From the IMG/VR virus record IMGVR_UViG_3300023109_000139, positions 1-23,958 of that record: 23,958 nt of DNA. The stretch is one strand, 5' to 3'. Positions within the stretch are counted from its first letter, which is position 1. The number at the start of each line of letters is the position of its first letter. The position numbers were made by a program, and so were the translations under genes. The notes under the pieces were generated by a model. The model was given only the letters and a program-made list of their open reading frames with translations, was not told where the DNA came from and ran no database searches. Of this stretch, positions 15,903 through 22,914 are shown in pieces. This DNA comes from a virus.

Positions 15903-16613
15903 CTATAAAATATTAAAGATTTTTACAAAATCTTCAATAAACATAGTATTATAATTGTCAAATGTATTTAGTTCGTCAGGATCATAATTATCAGATGCTA
16001 TAACTCTAACAAATTTAGTTTCAGGATTTTGCTTTACTACTGCTATGGTTTGACGCATCCAGTTACCAAAAAATGTTGCACTATCAGTTGATTTTTTATA
16101 GTTTGCAGTGTCAGCATATATATTATTTAATAGTCTACCTTGGCTTAATCCTTTATAATCAAAGCCTAGTATATACACTGTTTCGTATCCATGTTCCGCT
16201 GCTAACCATAATGCTGTTGGTCCTGAACTCCAACCTTTTGACGGATTAAAAAAATTTAAATTTTTAATTCTTTGGTACGATTTGTTAGGATTAGTCCATA
16301 CTGTATTCTTATGTTGATAGCCTGCTTTGTTTATCTCAAGAACCATTTTAACATCAACTGCAACTAGATAATCAGGTTGAAATGTTCTATAAACTGCATT
16401 ACAAGCATAAACTTTTGCAATATTTTTTATTTTTTCTAAGTCAATAGACTTTCTACTTGTACCGTTTCCTAGTACAAAAGCAATATTATTAGAAGATTTA
16501 TTGATAGGATCTATAGATTGTGATAACGTTTTAAGACGTTTTTCTTGACGGCGTTCTTCTCGTATTTTGTGCCACTCTTTTTTAGTGAATTGAGACTTGT
16601 CTATTTTTGCCAT
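15903..16613 (-). CDS. Rossmann-like accessory protein, DUF115/MptE-like or glycosyltransferase-like (236 aa)
   Basis: After a basic N-terminus (KKEWHKIREERRQEKRLK) the protein shows IAFVLGNGTSR (45-54) followed by S-I-D-L-E-K-I, then VYACNAVYRTF and P-D-Y-L-V-A-V-D (68-87), and later GWSSGPTALWLAAEHGYE then V-Y-I-L-G-F-D (127-152). This spacing (G-N-G-x-S at the front, N and P-D-Y in the middle, S-x-P-x-A-x-x-L-A and G-F-D at the back) resembles DUF115/MptE-like proteins and some sugar-transferase families. A nucleotide- or sugar-binding role is therefore likely but not proven. It sits within the head cassette but is not known to be needed for capsid assembly, so it may be a modification gene carried along. 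The ribosome site is poor. Confidence 0.72.
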   Translation of the reverse strand: MAKIDKSQFTKKEWHKIREERRQEKRLKTLSQSIDPINKSSNNIAFVLGNGTSRKSIDLEKIKNIAKVYACNAVYRTFQPDYLVAVDVKMVLEINKAGYQHKNTVWTNPNKSYQRIKNLNFFNPSKGWSSGPTALWLAAEHGYETVYILGFDYKGLSQGRLLNNIYADTANYKKSTDSATFFGNWMRQTIAVVKQNPETKFVRVIASDNYDPDELNTFDNYNTMFIEDFVKIFNIL

Positions 16614-16658
16614 CTAAAATCCATATTCTTTGCTGTATGGATTTATTTACGTTTGATA

Positions 16659-16904
16659 TTAAATACCGGCTTCAGCATTGGCTGCAACTCCATACATTTG
16701 ACGAACAAAGTCTAATTCTTTATCTTGTTCTTTTGTATGTAACTCTGCTGCTCTACGAACTTTATTAATTTGACGTAATGTTAACCGTGTTTTACGAGTG
16801 TCATTATATTCAAGGGGTGAATCATCATCACGCTCGTCATAGCTCTCATCTTCGATTGGCTCGAAAGTTTCTTTGTCGTAATAAAATAGTTCTCTTAGTA
16901 TCAT
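16659..16904 (-). CDS. Small gene after the portal gene, possible prohead core component (81 aa)
   Basis: The first half is acidic (FEPIEDESYDERDDDSPL), the second half helical and basic (TRLTLRQINKVRRAAELHTK, then FVRQMYG). In T4 the small acidic core protein gp67 occupies this place after gp20, but similarity in sequence is not clear to me. I associate the R-x-T-L-R-Q-I-N-x-x-R-R helix with small genes next to the portal gene in marine T4-like phages. No ribosome site precedes the ATG; instead a perfect late promoter ends six bases upstream of it, see 16910-16917. Confidence 0.72.
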   Translation of the reverse strand: MILRELFYYDKETFEPIEDESYDERDDDSPLEYNDTRKTRLTLRQINKVRRAAELHTKEQDKELDFVRQMYGVAANAEAGI

Positions 16905-16909
16905 GTTAG

Positions 16910-16917
16910 TATTTATA
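16910..16917 (-). promoter_or_regulatory. Perfect late promoter containing the gp20 stop codon
   Basis: The minus strand reads TATAAATACTAACATG. The TAA of the portal gene (16913-16915) is part of the TATAAATA box. With T4 geometry (-13 to -6) the +1 falls on position 16904, which is the A of the next gene's ATG. Confidence 0.65.
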
Positions 16918-18658
16918 TCGTTTGGTCCGTTGCCGGTGCTGCTGGTGCTTCTGCCCCAGGTTCTGCTGTTGCGCCTGCCATTTCATCTCCGCCCATTGTT
17001 GGATCGGGTTCTTCTCCAGTAGCATCTTCAACACTACCAAGGTCTGAGCTTATACCTGCTGAACTTATACCTGCGCCGCGCATTTCGCCTGCTGCATCTG
17101 CTCCTGGTGTTTGCAAGTTTTCATCATTTTCTTCACGCCACATACGTTCGTTCTCAGCAATCTCTTCATCACTCATACCTAAGAAACGTTTCATTGCAAA
17201 TCTATTTGACACATATGGAATTGCACTCATTTGCGTAAATGTAGGAATACGTGCATTATCAATTTCACTTTGTCTATAACTTGCAAAGTTTTGTGGTGGC
17301 TGAAATCTAACATCAAACATTGCTGTGTCAATGTTTACACCTTTTTCTAAAATGTAACGTTTAAATTCTTGATTAAATTCTTCAACTACTAAATTCTGTA
17401 AACGTTCACAGTATGTATTAAATCTTAATTCTTGTATATAGGCTGTTCCAACTCGCCCGTCACTGTACTGAGAATTTCCATCATCAGGCCCGGTCGGTAA
17501 GTATGAACTAGGGATTCGTAAGCCACGTACGAGCTTATTAGTAAAATATCTAAGGTCATCAATTTCTCCGAGGTTAGTTCCGCCTGGTAGTGTCTCAACT
17601 TTAGATCCTCTACCTTCAGCAGTTTGTGGGAAGAAGTAGTCTTCATTAATTGATAGGGGATTGTAAGCTGAGTCTATAACATTTTGGCCACCCCCCGTTT
17701 GCGATGGGATTCGTCTTTGATGAATTTCCGTCTTAACACGTTCCACAAATTGCATAGCAAGGTGTGAAGGCATGTTGCCCACATCAACGTAGAATACTCT
17801 TCTTTCTGGAGCTCTTTGTACACGATATATAATAATCGCATCTTCGAGCAATTCTTTTTGTTTGAATACTTTAAATACTGTTTCTAATAGACTGTTACCA
17901 AACGGATAATTTAAGTCTAATCCTTCTGATAAACTTAAATGTACAATATGTTCTGCATCAACTGATATTTCGTTTTCGCCTGTTTGGAATCTGCTTCCGC
18001 CTGCACTTGTTTGTGTGTTTCCAACCATGCCGCGAACGCCGCCTTGTAAATAGCCATCGCCACCACCAGTTACATTGCCGTTTGTTTGATATGGCGTTGT
18101 TGCTACCATTTCAGCAAAGTTTAAATTAAAGTCTTTAATTACATACTGTTCAGGTGTTTTACCTTCTGATTCGTTAACAATAATCTTTGTAACTTTTGCA
18201 GAATCAACATGAAATAATTTTTTAGTTTCTGGATCTCTTACAAAAAATTCATCGCCGTATTTAAATACGTTACGCATTAAGCGGAACATACGTGTTTCAA
18301 AGTTTTGTAATTTACTCCACTGTTGCAAGTATTGTTGTATAATTGTAACTTCTGAATTAGTTGCTTTAGTTTTAAAGTCTATTAAGAATGGCGTTTTATT
18401 TTGTTTGTTTTGCTGTGTTGTGAATTCAGCAAGAATATCAAGAGCAGCATTTACTTCTGAATCTAAATCCATTGTATTGTATTGTCCGTAACGTTCAACA
18501 CGGTTAGGACTACCTACATATACATCTGGCAAATATGATGAATAGTTAGTGCGGGCTGGACCGGCACTGCCGCCTGTGCCTGCTCTGGTAAACGGACTAT
18601 ATGCGCCTTCCGGATTGTTACCAGTTTTTACTGGCGTAAAGTGTTTTTTCCAACTCAT
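16913..18658 (-). CDS. 20: Portal vertex protein gp20 (581 aa)
   Basis: Forms the dodecameric portal that nucleates the prohead and passes DNA. Characteristic pieces: V-E-R-Y-x-Q-Y-x-x-M-D-L-D-S-E-V-N-A-A-L-D-I-L-A-E-F near 55-80, Y-G-D-E-F-F-V-R-D near 134-142, GLDLNYPFGNSLLE near 253-266, Y-R-V-Q-R-A-P-E-R-R-V-F-Y-V-D-V-G-N-M-P near 283-302, then E-D-Y-F-F-P and L-P-G-G-T-N, a portal hallmark. Length is close to T4 gp20 (524 aa), with a longer flexible Gly/Ala/Pro-rich tail. The ATG directly abuts the TAA of the tape-measure-like gene (TAAATG) with no convincing ribosome site, suggesting coupled translation. Confidence 0.95.
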   Translation of the reverse strand: MSWKKHFTPVKTGNNPEGAYSPFTRAGTGGSAGPARTNYSSYLPDVYVGSPNRVERYGQYNTMDLDSEVNAALDILAEFTTQQNKQNKTPFLIDFKTKATNSEVTIIQQYLQQWSKLQNFETRMFRLMRNVFKYGDEFFVRDPETKKLFHVDSAKVTKIIVNESEGKTPEQYVIKDFNLNFAEMVATTPYQTNGNVTGGGDGYLQGGVRGMVGNTQTSAGGSRFQTGENEISVDAEHIVHLSLSEGLDLNYPFGNSLLETVFKVFKQKELLEDAIIIYRVQRAPERRVFYVDVGNMPSHLAMQFVERVKTEIHQRRIPSQTGGGQNVIDSAYNPLSINEDYFFPQTAEGRGSKVETLPGGTNLGEIDDLRYFTNKLVRGLRIPSSYLPTGPDDGNSQYSDGRVGTAYIQELRFNTYCERLQNLVVEEFNQEFKRYILEKGVNIDTAMFDVRFQPPQNFASYRQSEIDNARIPTFTQMSAIPYVSNRFAMKRFLGMSDEEIAENERMWREENDENLQTPGADAAGEMRGAGISSAGISSDLGSVEDATGEEPDPTMGGDEMAGATAEPGAEAPAAPATDQTI

Positions 18659-21600
18659 TTATACTATTCCCGTGTGCAAATTGTCTGATGTATTAGCTGC
18701 TGTTTTCTTATTGTATTTATTCGCGGACTGTAACTCGGTTAAAATTTGTGCTAATATCATTCTATTTTTAATTGCTTCTTCGTTGTTTCCGCCTAAATTA
18801 CTCATATTATCTATAGCACCGCCACCGCCTGATGCAGCAGTTGTGCCGCCTGTAGCTCCAGGAGTACTGGCTCCACCTAGTTCAGTGTTTAATTCGCCTA
18901 GTACTGCAACTAACTTCTCTAATGCTTCATTATACTTGGTTATTGCATCGCTGTCAAGTGTTTTGGTAATATCATTTAATCTTTGTAATCCGTCAGCACT
19001 TAGATTAATTTCACCTAAGTTTACATCTGAAGATGCAAATTCATTAAGTCCTTGTAAACCAGTTCCAACTTTGTGTATTGCATCAGCATTTACTTGTTCA
19101 AACTTTTTAAGTCCTTCTATTAGTGCATCAAATTGTCCTTCTTCGCCACCAAACAAGCTACTAATAAATCCGCCTACACCTTTGCTTACACTATCAAGTA
19201 CGCCGTCACCTGTAAATGCAGCAATACCTTGTTGTAACGCTGCTAGTGCTGGTCCAGTTGCTGTTAATCCTTTAACATCTAAGCCTTCAAAGGACTTAAC
19301 ACCTTTAGCAAGACCTTCTAATGCTCCGTCGCTTACAAAATTAGCAAAGAACCCTGCTGATGCTATTTCTTTAATAGGATCGCCGAGACCTTGTATTGCT
19401 GCTCCAATCGGAGTAAGTCCTGCAGCATCTAATCCTTCAAACGATTTAATTCCTGCTGCTAGTCCTTCTAATGCACCTTCACTAACAAAACTTGCAACAA
19501 TTCCGCCTTTGGCAAGATCCATAATGCCCGCTGTAAGAGGACCTAATGATGTGCCTACATCAAGTAGTTTACCTGAATCAAGATCTTCAAACTTTTTAAG
19601 TCCGTCAGCTAACTTTCCAACTGAACCTGTAATTGAATCAATTAAATCTGCAATGCCACTAGCACCAATACCAATACCTGCTGCTGCTGCACCAATTGCA
19701 ATTAATGGAAGTACCACAGGTTTTGCTACAAATCCTAATGCAACAATAGCTGCACCCATTACGCCTAGTGATATTGCTACTGTTTTCCAGTCCATATTGC
19801 TTATGGATTCCCAAATAGTGCTAAACATACCGCCAAACATTCCGCCGCTACCTTCGGCATTTTCCATCTCAGTAGATGTTTCAGCTATTTGTCTATCAAC
19901 TTCTCCTAATTGCGATTTTAGAGCTGCTAATTGTGCTTGAGCACCTTCAGTATTTGCACCTTCAACTGTTTTTATCTCTGTGTCTAATTCAGCTATTTGC
20001 TTTGCAATACTTTCTCTAGTATTGCCTAATGATGCTTGAGTTTTTTCTAAATCTGCTTTTACTTCTTCTGCACTCTGACCAAATATCATTGCTTTTAAAC
20101 TATCGATCATACTGTCAAATACAGGTTTTGCCGCGGTTCCTATATTTGACATTAAATTACTAAGTGCCGTACCAATACCAAAATTTTCTATATCAGTAGT
20201 AAATTGAGTTATCATTACTCCAATTTTGTCCATTGCTGTCTTTAACGAACCTTCAGAAGTTGACTTAAACAAATCAGATAGCTTAGTTAATTGCGGACCG
20301 ACTGCTTTAGTAATAGGTGCAACAACGTTTAATTCAAAGGCTTCTTTAATATTTCTTAATGTTTGTTGAAATGCTAACAATCCTTTAGCTGCTTCGTCAC
20401 GCTTGTCGTTTTCTTTTTGTGCAGCTTCAGCATCTTGTAAAAACTTTGCTCTGTTAAAATTACCGTTAGCGTCTGTATAGTCAGTAAACTTTATGCCCAT
20501 ATCGTTCATAATTTGAGCAATTTCGCCTGCAGGACCATCTAGTCCTGCGCCTGCTGCCATTAGCATAGTTTCCATACTCTTACCGGCATTTGCTTGCCCT
20601 TCAATAAAGTCTGCCAGTCTTCCTGCTGTTCCTGCACTAAATTGTTCCATTGTAACGCCGGTATTTGTTGCTTGTTCGTGCATAGATCGTATTGCAGTAG
20701 CACTATCGCCCATTGTTGCCACAAACATCTGTGTTGCACTAGTCAATGGTGGCATTCCTAAGAACTGTTGTTTAAAGTATTCTGCACCAACATCGCCACC
20801 AGCAGCTAATGCTTCTGCTAAACCTGCTTGTACCTTTGCACGTTCTTCAGGACGTAATTTTGCAAGTTGCATTTGGAATGCAATATCATTTTGTTTAGCA
20901 GCAAGTGCTTCTTTTTGTGCTTTTATGTCTTTGCCTGCTAGTTTAGACAATGTCAACAAACTTTTACTATACATTGCACTGCCTTCAGCAAGTGCTGCCA
21001 TATCTTGTTGTTGTCCTCGACTACCTGCTCTATTAAGAGTCATATAGTCCATTAACCCTTCGTTAATTTCTTCAAAGGTTAGGCCCATATTTAATAGGTC
21101 GCCTTCGTATCTATTAAGAGCCTTTCTTGCTTTACCAAACATTATGGCACCTTGTGTTACAGTACCACCAAATGCTGCTAAACCTTCAGTATTCTGGCCT
21201 ATTAGTCCTGCAAAACTTTCTAAACTAACCTTTGCTCCTGCTGCACTTGTTCTTAATAATGTCAAGTTATTATTAAAACTTGCACCTGAACTTGATAATT
21301 GTTGGAATACTGTTAATGTATTATCTAAGTATCCTGTAAACATTCCAAGTATGCTTCCGATACCGGGTATCGCACTTACCATATCGGTTAATGTGCCAGT
21401 TCCGTCACCAAATGCTTTTATTAGGTTAACACCAACTCCAATAACGCTGCCAATAGTCTTTTGAAGAAGTCCAAATGCACCAGTAGCAAGAAAGCTCACT
21501 GCACCAGCCATTTTCTCTAGTGCTGTGGTACTTTTATCAAGTCCTTTAGTATTTTTTGCTTGTGATTTAGTGCCCCTAGTTACTGCTGTTGTGTATAAAT

Positions 21601-21739
21601 CAGATGCTTTAGATGCTGCATCACTAGATCCTCCGCCGCCGCCCCCAGCTCCGCCTTTCATTACTTTTAGTAGTTCTTGTAATGTAGCTTCTGCTGCTGG
21701 TCCACCAGCAACGTCAACAATTTTTACTTCTTCAGCCAT
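18659..21739 (-). CDS. Tape-measure-like tail protein (1026 aa)
   Basis: Long, mostly helical, with no signal peptide. It shows the mix typical of tail tape measures: a Gly-rich linker at 29-38, helices with Gly-rich hydrophobic segments at about 78-105 and 652-697, a Gln/Ala-rich coiled region (565-627), and Gly-rich loops near the C-terminus (955-986). Residues 708-905 hold a repeat with a period of 50: KKFEDLD at 715, KSFEGLD at 765, KSFEGLD at 815, then a variant KKFEQVN at 878. If it sets tail length at the usual 1.5 angstrom per residue, the tail would be near 150 nm (inference). T4 has the tube gene gp19, not a tape measure, before gp20, so this order is unusual. It could instead be another internal virion protein. 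Confidence 0.75.
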   Translation of the reverse strand: MAEEVKIVDVAGGPAAEATLQELLKVMKGGAGGGGGGSSDAASKASDLYTTAVTRGTKSQAKNTKGLDKSTTALEKMAGAVSFLATGAFGLLQKTIGSVIGVGVNLIKAFGDGTGTLTDMVSAIPGIGSILGMFTGYLDNTLTVFQQLSSSGASFNNNLTLLRTSAAGAKVSLESFAGLIGQNTEGLAAFGGTVTQGAIMFGKARKALNRYEGDLLNMGLTFEEINEGLMDYMTLNRAGSRGQQQDMAALAEGSAMYSKSLLTLSKLAGKDIKAQKEALAAKQNDIAFQMQLAKLRPEERAKVQAGLAEALAAGGDVGAEYFKQQFLGMPPLTSATQMFVATMGDSATAIRSMHEQATNTGVTMEQFSAGTAGRLADFIEGQANAGKSMETMLMAAGAGLDGPAGEIAQIMNDMGIKFTDYTDANGNFNRAKFLQDAEAAQKENDKRDEAAKGLLAFQQTLRNIKEAFELNVVAPITKAVGPQLTKLSDLFKSTSEGSLKTAMDKIGVMITQFTTDIENFGIGTALSNLMSNIGTAAKPVFDSMIDSLKAMIFGQSAEEVKADLEKTQASLGNTRESIAKQIAELDTEIKTVEGANTEGAQAQLAALKSQLGEVDRQIAETSTEMENAEGSGGMFGGMFSTIWESISNMDWKTVAISLGVMGAAIVALGFVAKPVVLPLIAIGAAAAGIGIGASGIADLIDSITGSVGKLADGLKKFEDLDSGKLLDVGTSLGPLTAGIMDLAKGGIVASFVSEGALEGLAAGIKSFEGLDAAGLTPIGAAIQGLGDPIKEIASAGFFANFVSDGALEGLAKGVKSFEGLDVKGLTATGPALAALQQGIAAFTGDGVLDSVSKGVGGFISSLFGGEEGQFDALIEGLKKFEQVNADAIHKVGTGLQGLNEFASSDVNLGEINLSADGLQRLNDITKTLDSDAITKYNEALEKLVAVLGELNTELGGASTPGATGGTTAASGGGGAIDNMSNLGGNNEEAIKNRMILAQILTELQSANKYNKKTAANTSDNLHTGIV
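19024..19620 (-). repeat. Coding repeat of about 150 nt in the tape-measure-like gene
   Basis: Three units of exactly 50 residues and a fourth, more divergent and offset unit encode G-(L/V/I)-K-(K/S)-F-E-x-(L/V)-(D/N) followed by G-L/L-L, a Gly-rich hydrophobic helix and F-V-S-(E/D)-G-A-L-E-G-L. Units 1 and 2 share the whole pattern; unit 3 loses the F-V-S-x-G-A end. Confidence 0.7.
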
Positions 21740-21766
21740 TCTTTTTAGGTCCTAGTTATATACGCA

Positions 21767-21774
21767 CATAAATA
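21767..21774 (+). promoter_or_regulatory. Probable late promoter for the gp26-like gene
   Basis: The plus strand reads CATAAATAA, one base from TATAAATA. The predicted start near 21780 leaves a 38-nt leader with the ribosome site CGGAG ahead of the ATG at 21818. Confidence 0.55.
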
Positions 21775-21798
21775 AAAGAGATACATATTTACATAATG

Positions 21799-21806
21799 TA
21801 TTTATA
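21799..21806 (-). promoter_or_regulatory. Perfect late promoter TATAAATA for the tape-measure-like gene
   Basis: The minus strand reads TATAAATACAT. The predicted start near 21793 gives a leader of about 54 nt before the ATG at 21739. The element lies inside the leader of the opposing plus-strand gene. Confidence 0.72.
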
Positions 21807-21817
21807 CGGAGAAAACA

Positions 21818-22699
21818 ATGCAAAAATTTAATCCTAATGCGGGCAATGAAAATAATCCGCTTAAGAAGTATTTTAGACAAGCAAAACTACATGTTACTCT
21901 ACCTTCTGAGTATAAGTTTTATCCACCAGGATCAATTGATGTTCCTGAGACTGGAGAACTAGAAGTATTTTCAATGACGGCAAAAGATGAACTTTCTTTT
22001 AAGACACCTGATGCATTATTAAACGGTCAAGCAACAGTTGATGTTATACAAAGTTGTATTCCTGCAATTAAAAATGCATGGATTATGCCAAGTATAGATA
22101 TTGACGCTGCGTTAGTTGCTATTAGAATGGCAACATACGGTGAAAGTTTGACAATGACCACAAAAGTGCCAGTTACTGGTGAAGAAAGAGAATACGAACT
22201 AAACTTACGTGATGTTCTTGACGAGTTTTCAAATTTAGTTTATGATAATGTTGTTACCGCCGGGGATCTTACAATATTCCTCCGTCCTTTAACTTATCAA
22301 GAGTTTACTAAGAATGCATTAAAAACATTTGAAGAACAACGTATCTTTAATCTAGTTAATGATGAAAGTATTTCAGACGAAGATAAACTACAAGCGTTTA
22401 CTAATTCATTTACTAAACTTACACAATTAACAGTTGACATGATTGTGCAAGGAATTGATAAAATTGTAGTAGGCGAAGAAGAAGTTACTAATAGAGATCA
22501 TATTCAAGACTTTATGAAAAATGCAGACAAAGACTTTTTCAATAATGTTATGGATCATTTGAATACGCAGAAAGACAAGTATACAATTAAACCGATGGAA
22601 GTTCAATCAACTCCTGAGGATATTGCTAATGGTGCTCCGGCAACATTTTTAATTCCTATTACGTTTGATCAGTCAAATTTTTTCGCATCAGGATCCTGA
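21818..22699 (+). CDS. 26: gp26-like baseplate/tail-assembly protein, frame-0 product (293 aa)
   Basis: Resembles the T4 baseplate protein family that includes gp26 (Pfam T4_baseplate). Key features: LHVTLPSEYKFYPPGSI near residues 25-41, F-S-M-T-A-K-D-E-L-S-F-K-T-P-D near 52-66, then helices with QSCIPAIKNAW and L-R-D-V-L-D-E-F. The pattern 'L-P-S..Y-x-P-G..V..(M/T)-T-x-K-D-E' is what I rely on. It is longer than T4 gp26 (208 aa). In T4, gp26 belongs to the baseplate hub genes near gp51, gp27-gp29. The last 40 bases carry a frameshift signal (22675-22721), so this is probably the shorter of two products. It is the only plus-strand gene here apart from its extension, transcribed divergently from the tape-measure-like gene. 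Confidence 0.78.
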   Translation: MQKFNPNAGNENNPLKKYFRQAKLHVTLPSEYKFYPPGSIDVPETGELEVFSMTAKDELSFKTPDALLNGQATVDVIQSCIPAIKNAWIMPSIDIDAALVAIRMATYGESLTMTTKVPVTGEEREYELNLRDVLDEFSNLVYDNVVTAGDLTIFLRPLTYQEFTKNALKTFEEQRIFNLVNDESISDEDKLQAFTNSFTKLTQLTVDMIVQGIDKIVVGEEEVTNRDHIQDFMKNADKDFFNNVMDHLNTQKDKYTIKPMEVQSTPEDIANGAPATFLIPITFDQSNFFASGS

Positions 22700-22721
22700 A
22701 CTGGACCGTTCCAGAGATCCT
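22675..22721 (+). promoter_or_regulatory. Predicted -1 programmed ribosomal frameshift site
   Basis: Two overlapping heptamers in the correct frame: A-AAT-TTT (22675-22681) and T-TTT-TTC (22678-22684). A 5-nt spacer (GCATC) follows, then a stem-loop: AGGATC (22690-22695) with GATCCT (22716-22721) and CTGGA (22701-22705) with TCCAG (22710-22714), loop CCGT. The frame-0 stop TGA (22697-22699) is in the internal loop. Either heptamer gives the same fusion, ...S-N-F-F-R-I-R-I-L-N-W.... Confidence 0.8.
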
Positions 22722-22914
22722 AGCCGAAGTAAAGGTCCTCGAGCAAAATACTAAACAGTTAAAGCACGAGCTTACAAAACTATGTTGGTATATGCGCGGA
22801 GGACTTTCTTATGAAGAAGCATTCTACCTCGGACCTGAGGAAAGAGAAATTATTAGTAAAATAGTCGAAGAGAATATTGAAATTACTAAGAAAACACAAC
22901 TGCCGTTCTTTTAA
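22684..22914 (+). CDS. -1 frame extension of the gp26-like gene (76 residues; fusion of 365 aa)
   Basis: This frame is open from 22669 to TAA at 22912-22914, but has no ATG, GTG or TTG before a possible internal ATG at 22792. It is clearly coding: WTVPEILAEVKVLEQNT, a helix, L-C-W-Y-M-R-G-G-L-S-Y-E-E-A, then P-E-E-R-E-I-I-S-K-I and the end KKTQLPFF. Reading from 22684 after a -1 shift joins it to residue 289 of the gp26-like protein. The arrangement matches the G/GT tail-assembly chaperones, in which the longer product binds the tape measure during tail assembly. Alternatives are a non-AUG start (CTG at 22696) or an independent 40-residue peptide from 22792. The stop TAA overlaps the stop of the convergent gene in the palindrome TTAA. 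Confidence 0.75.
   Translation, partial: RIRILNWTVPEILAEVKVLEQNTKQLKHELTKLCWYMRGGLSYEEAFYLGPEEREIISKIVEENIEITKKTQLPFF

Noticed and set aside
16641-16651. Late promoter for the Rossmann-like gene (GTAAATAAAT)
   Set aside because: At least two mismatches to TATAAATA and out of the usual spacing; not strong enough to list.
18549-19940. Long plus-strand open frame (463 codons) opposite the tape-measure-like gene
   Set aside because: It is Pro/Ser/Ala-rich with no domain logic, is antisense to clear protein-coding sequence, and covers the junction of two real genes. It arises from codon bias of the real strand.
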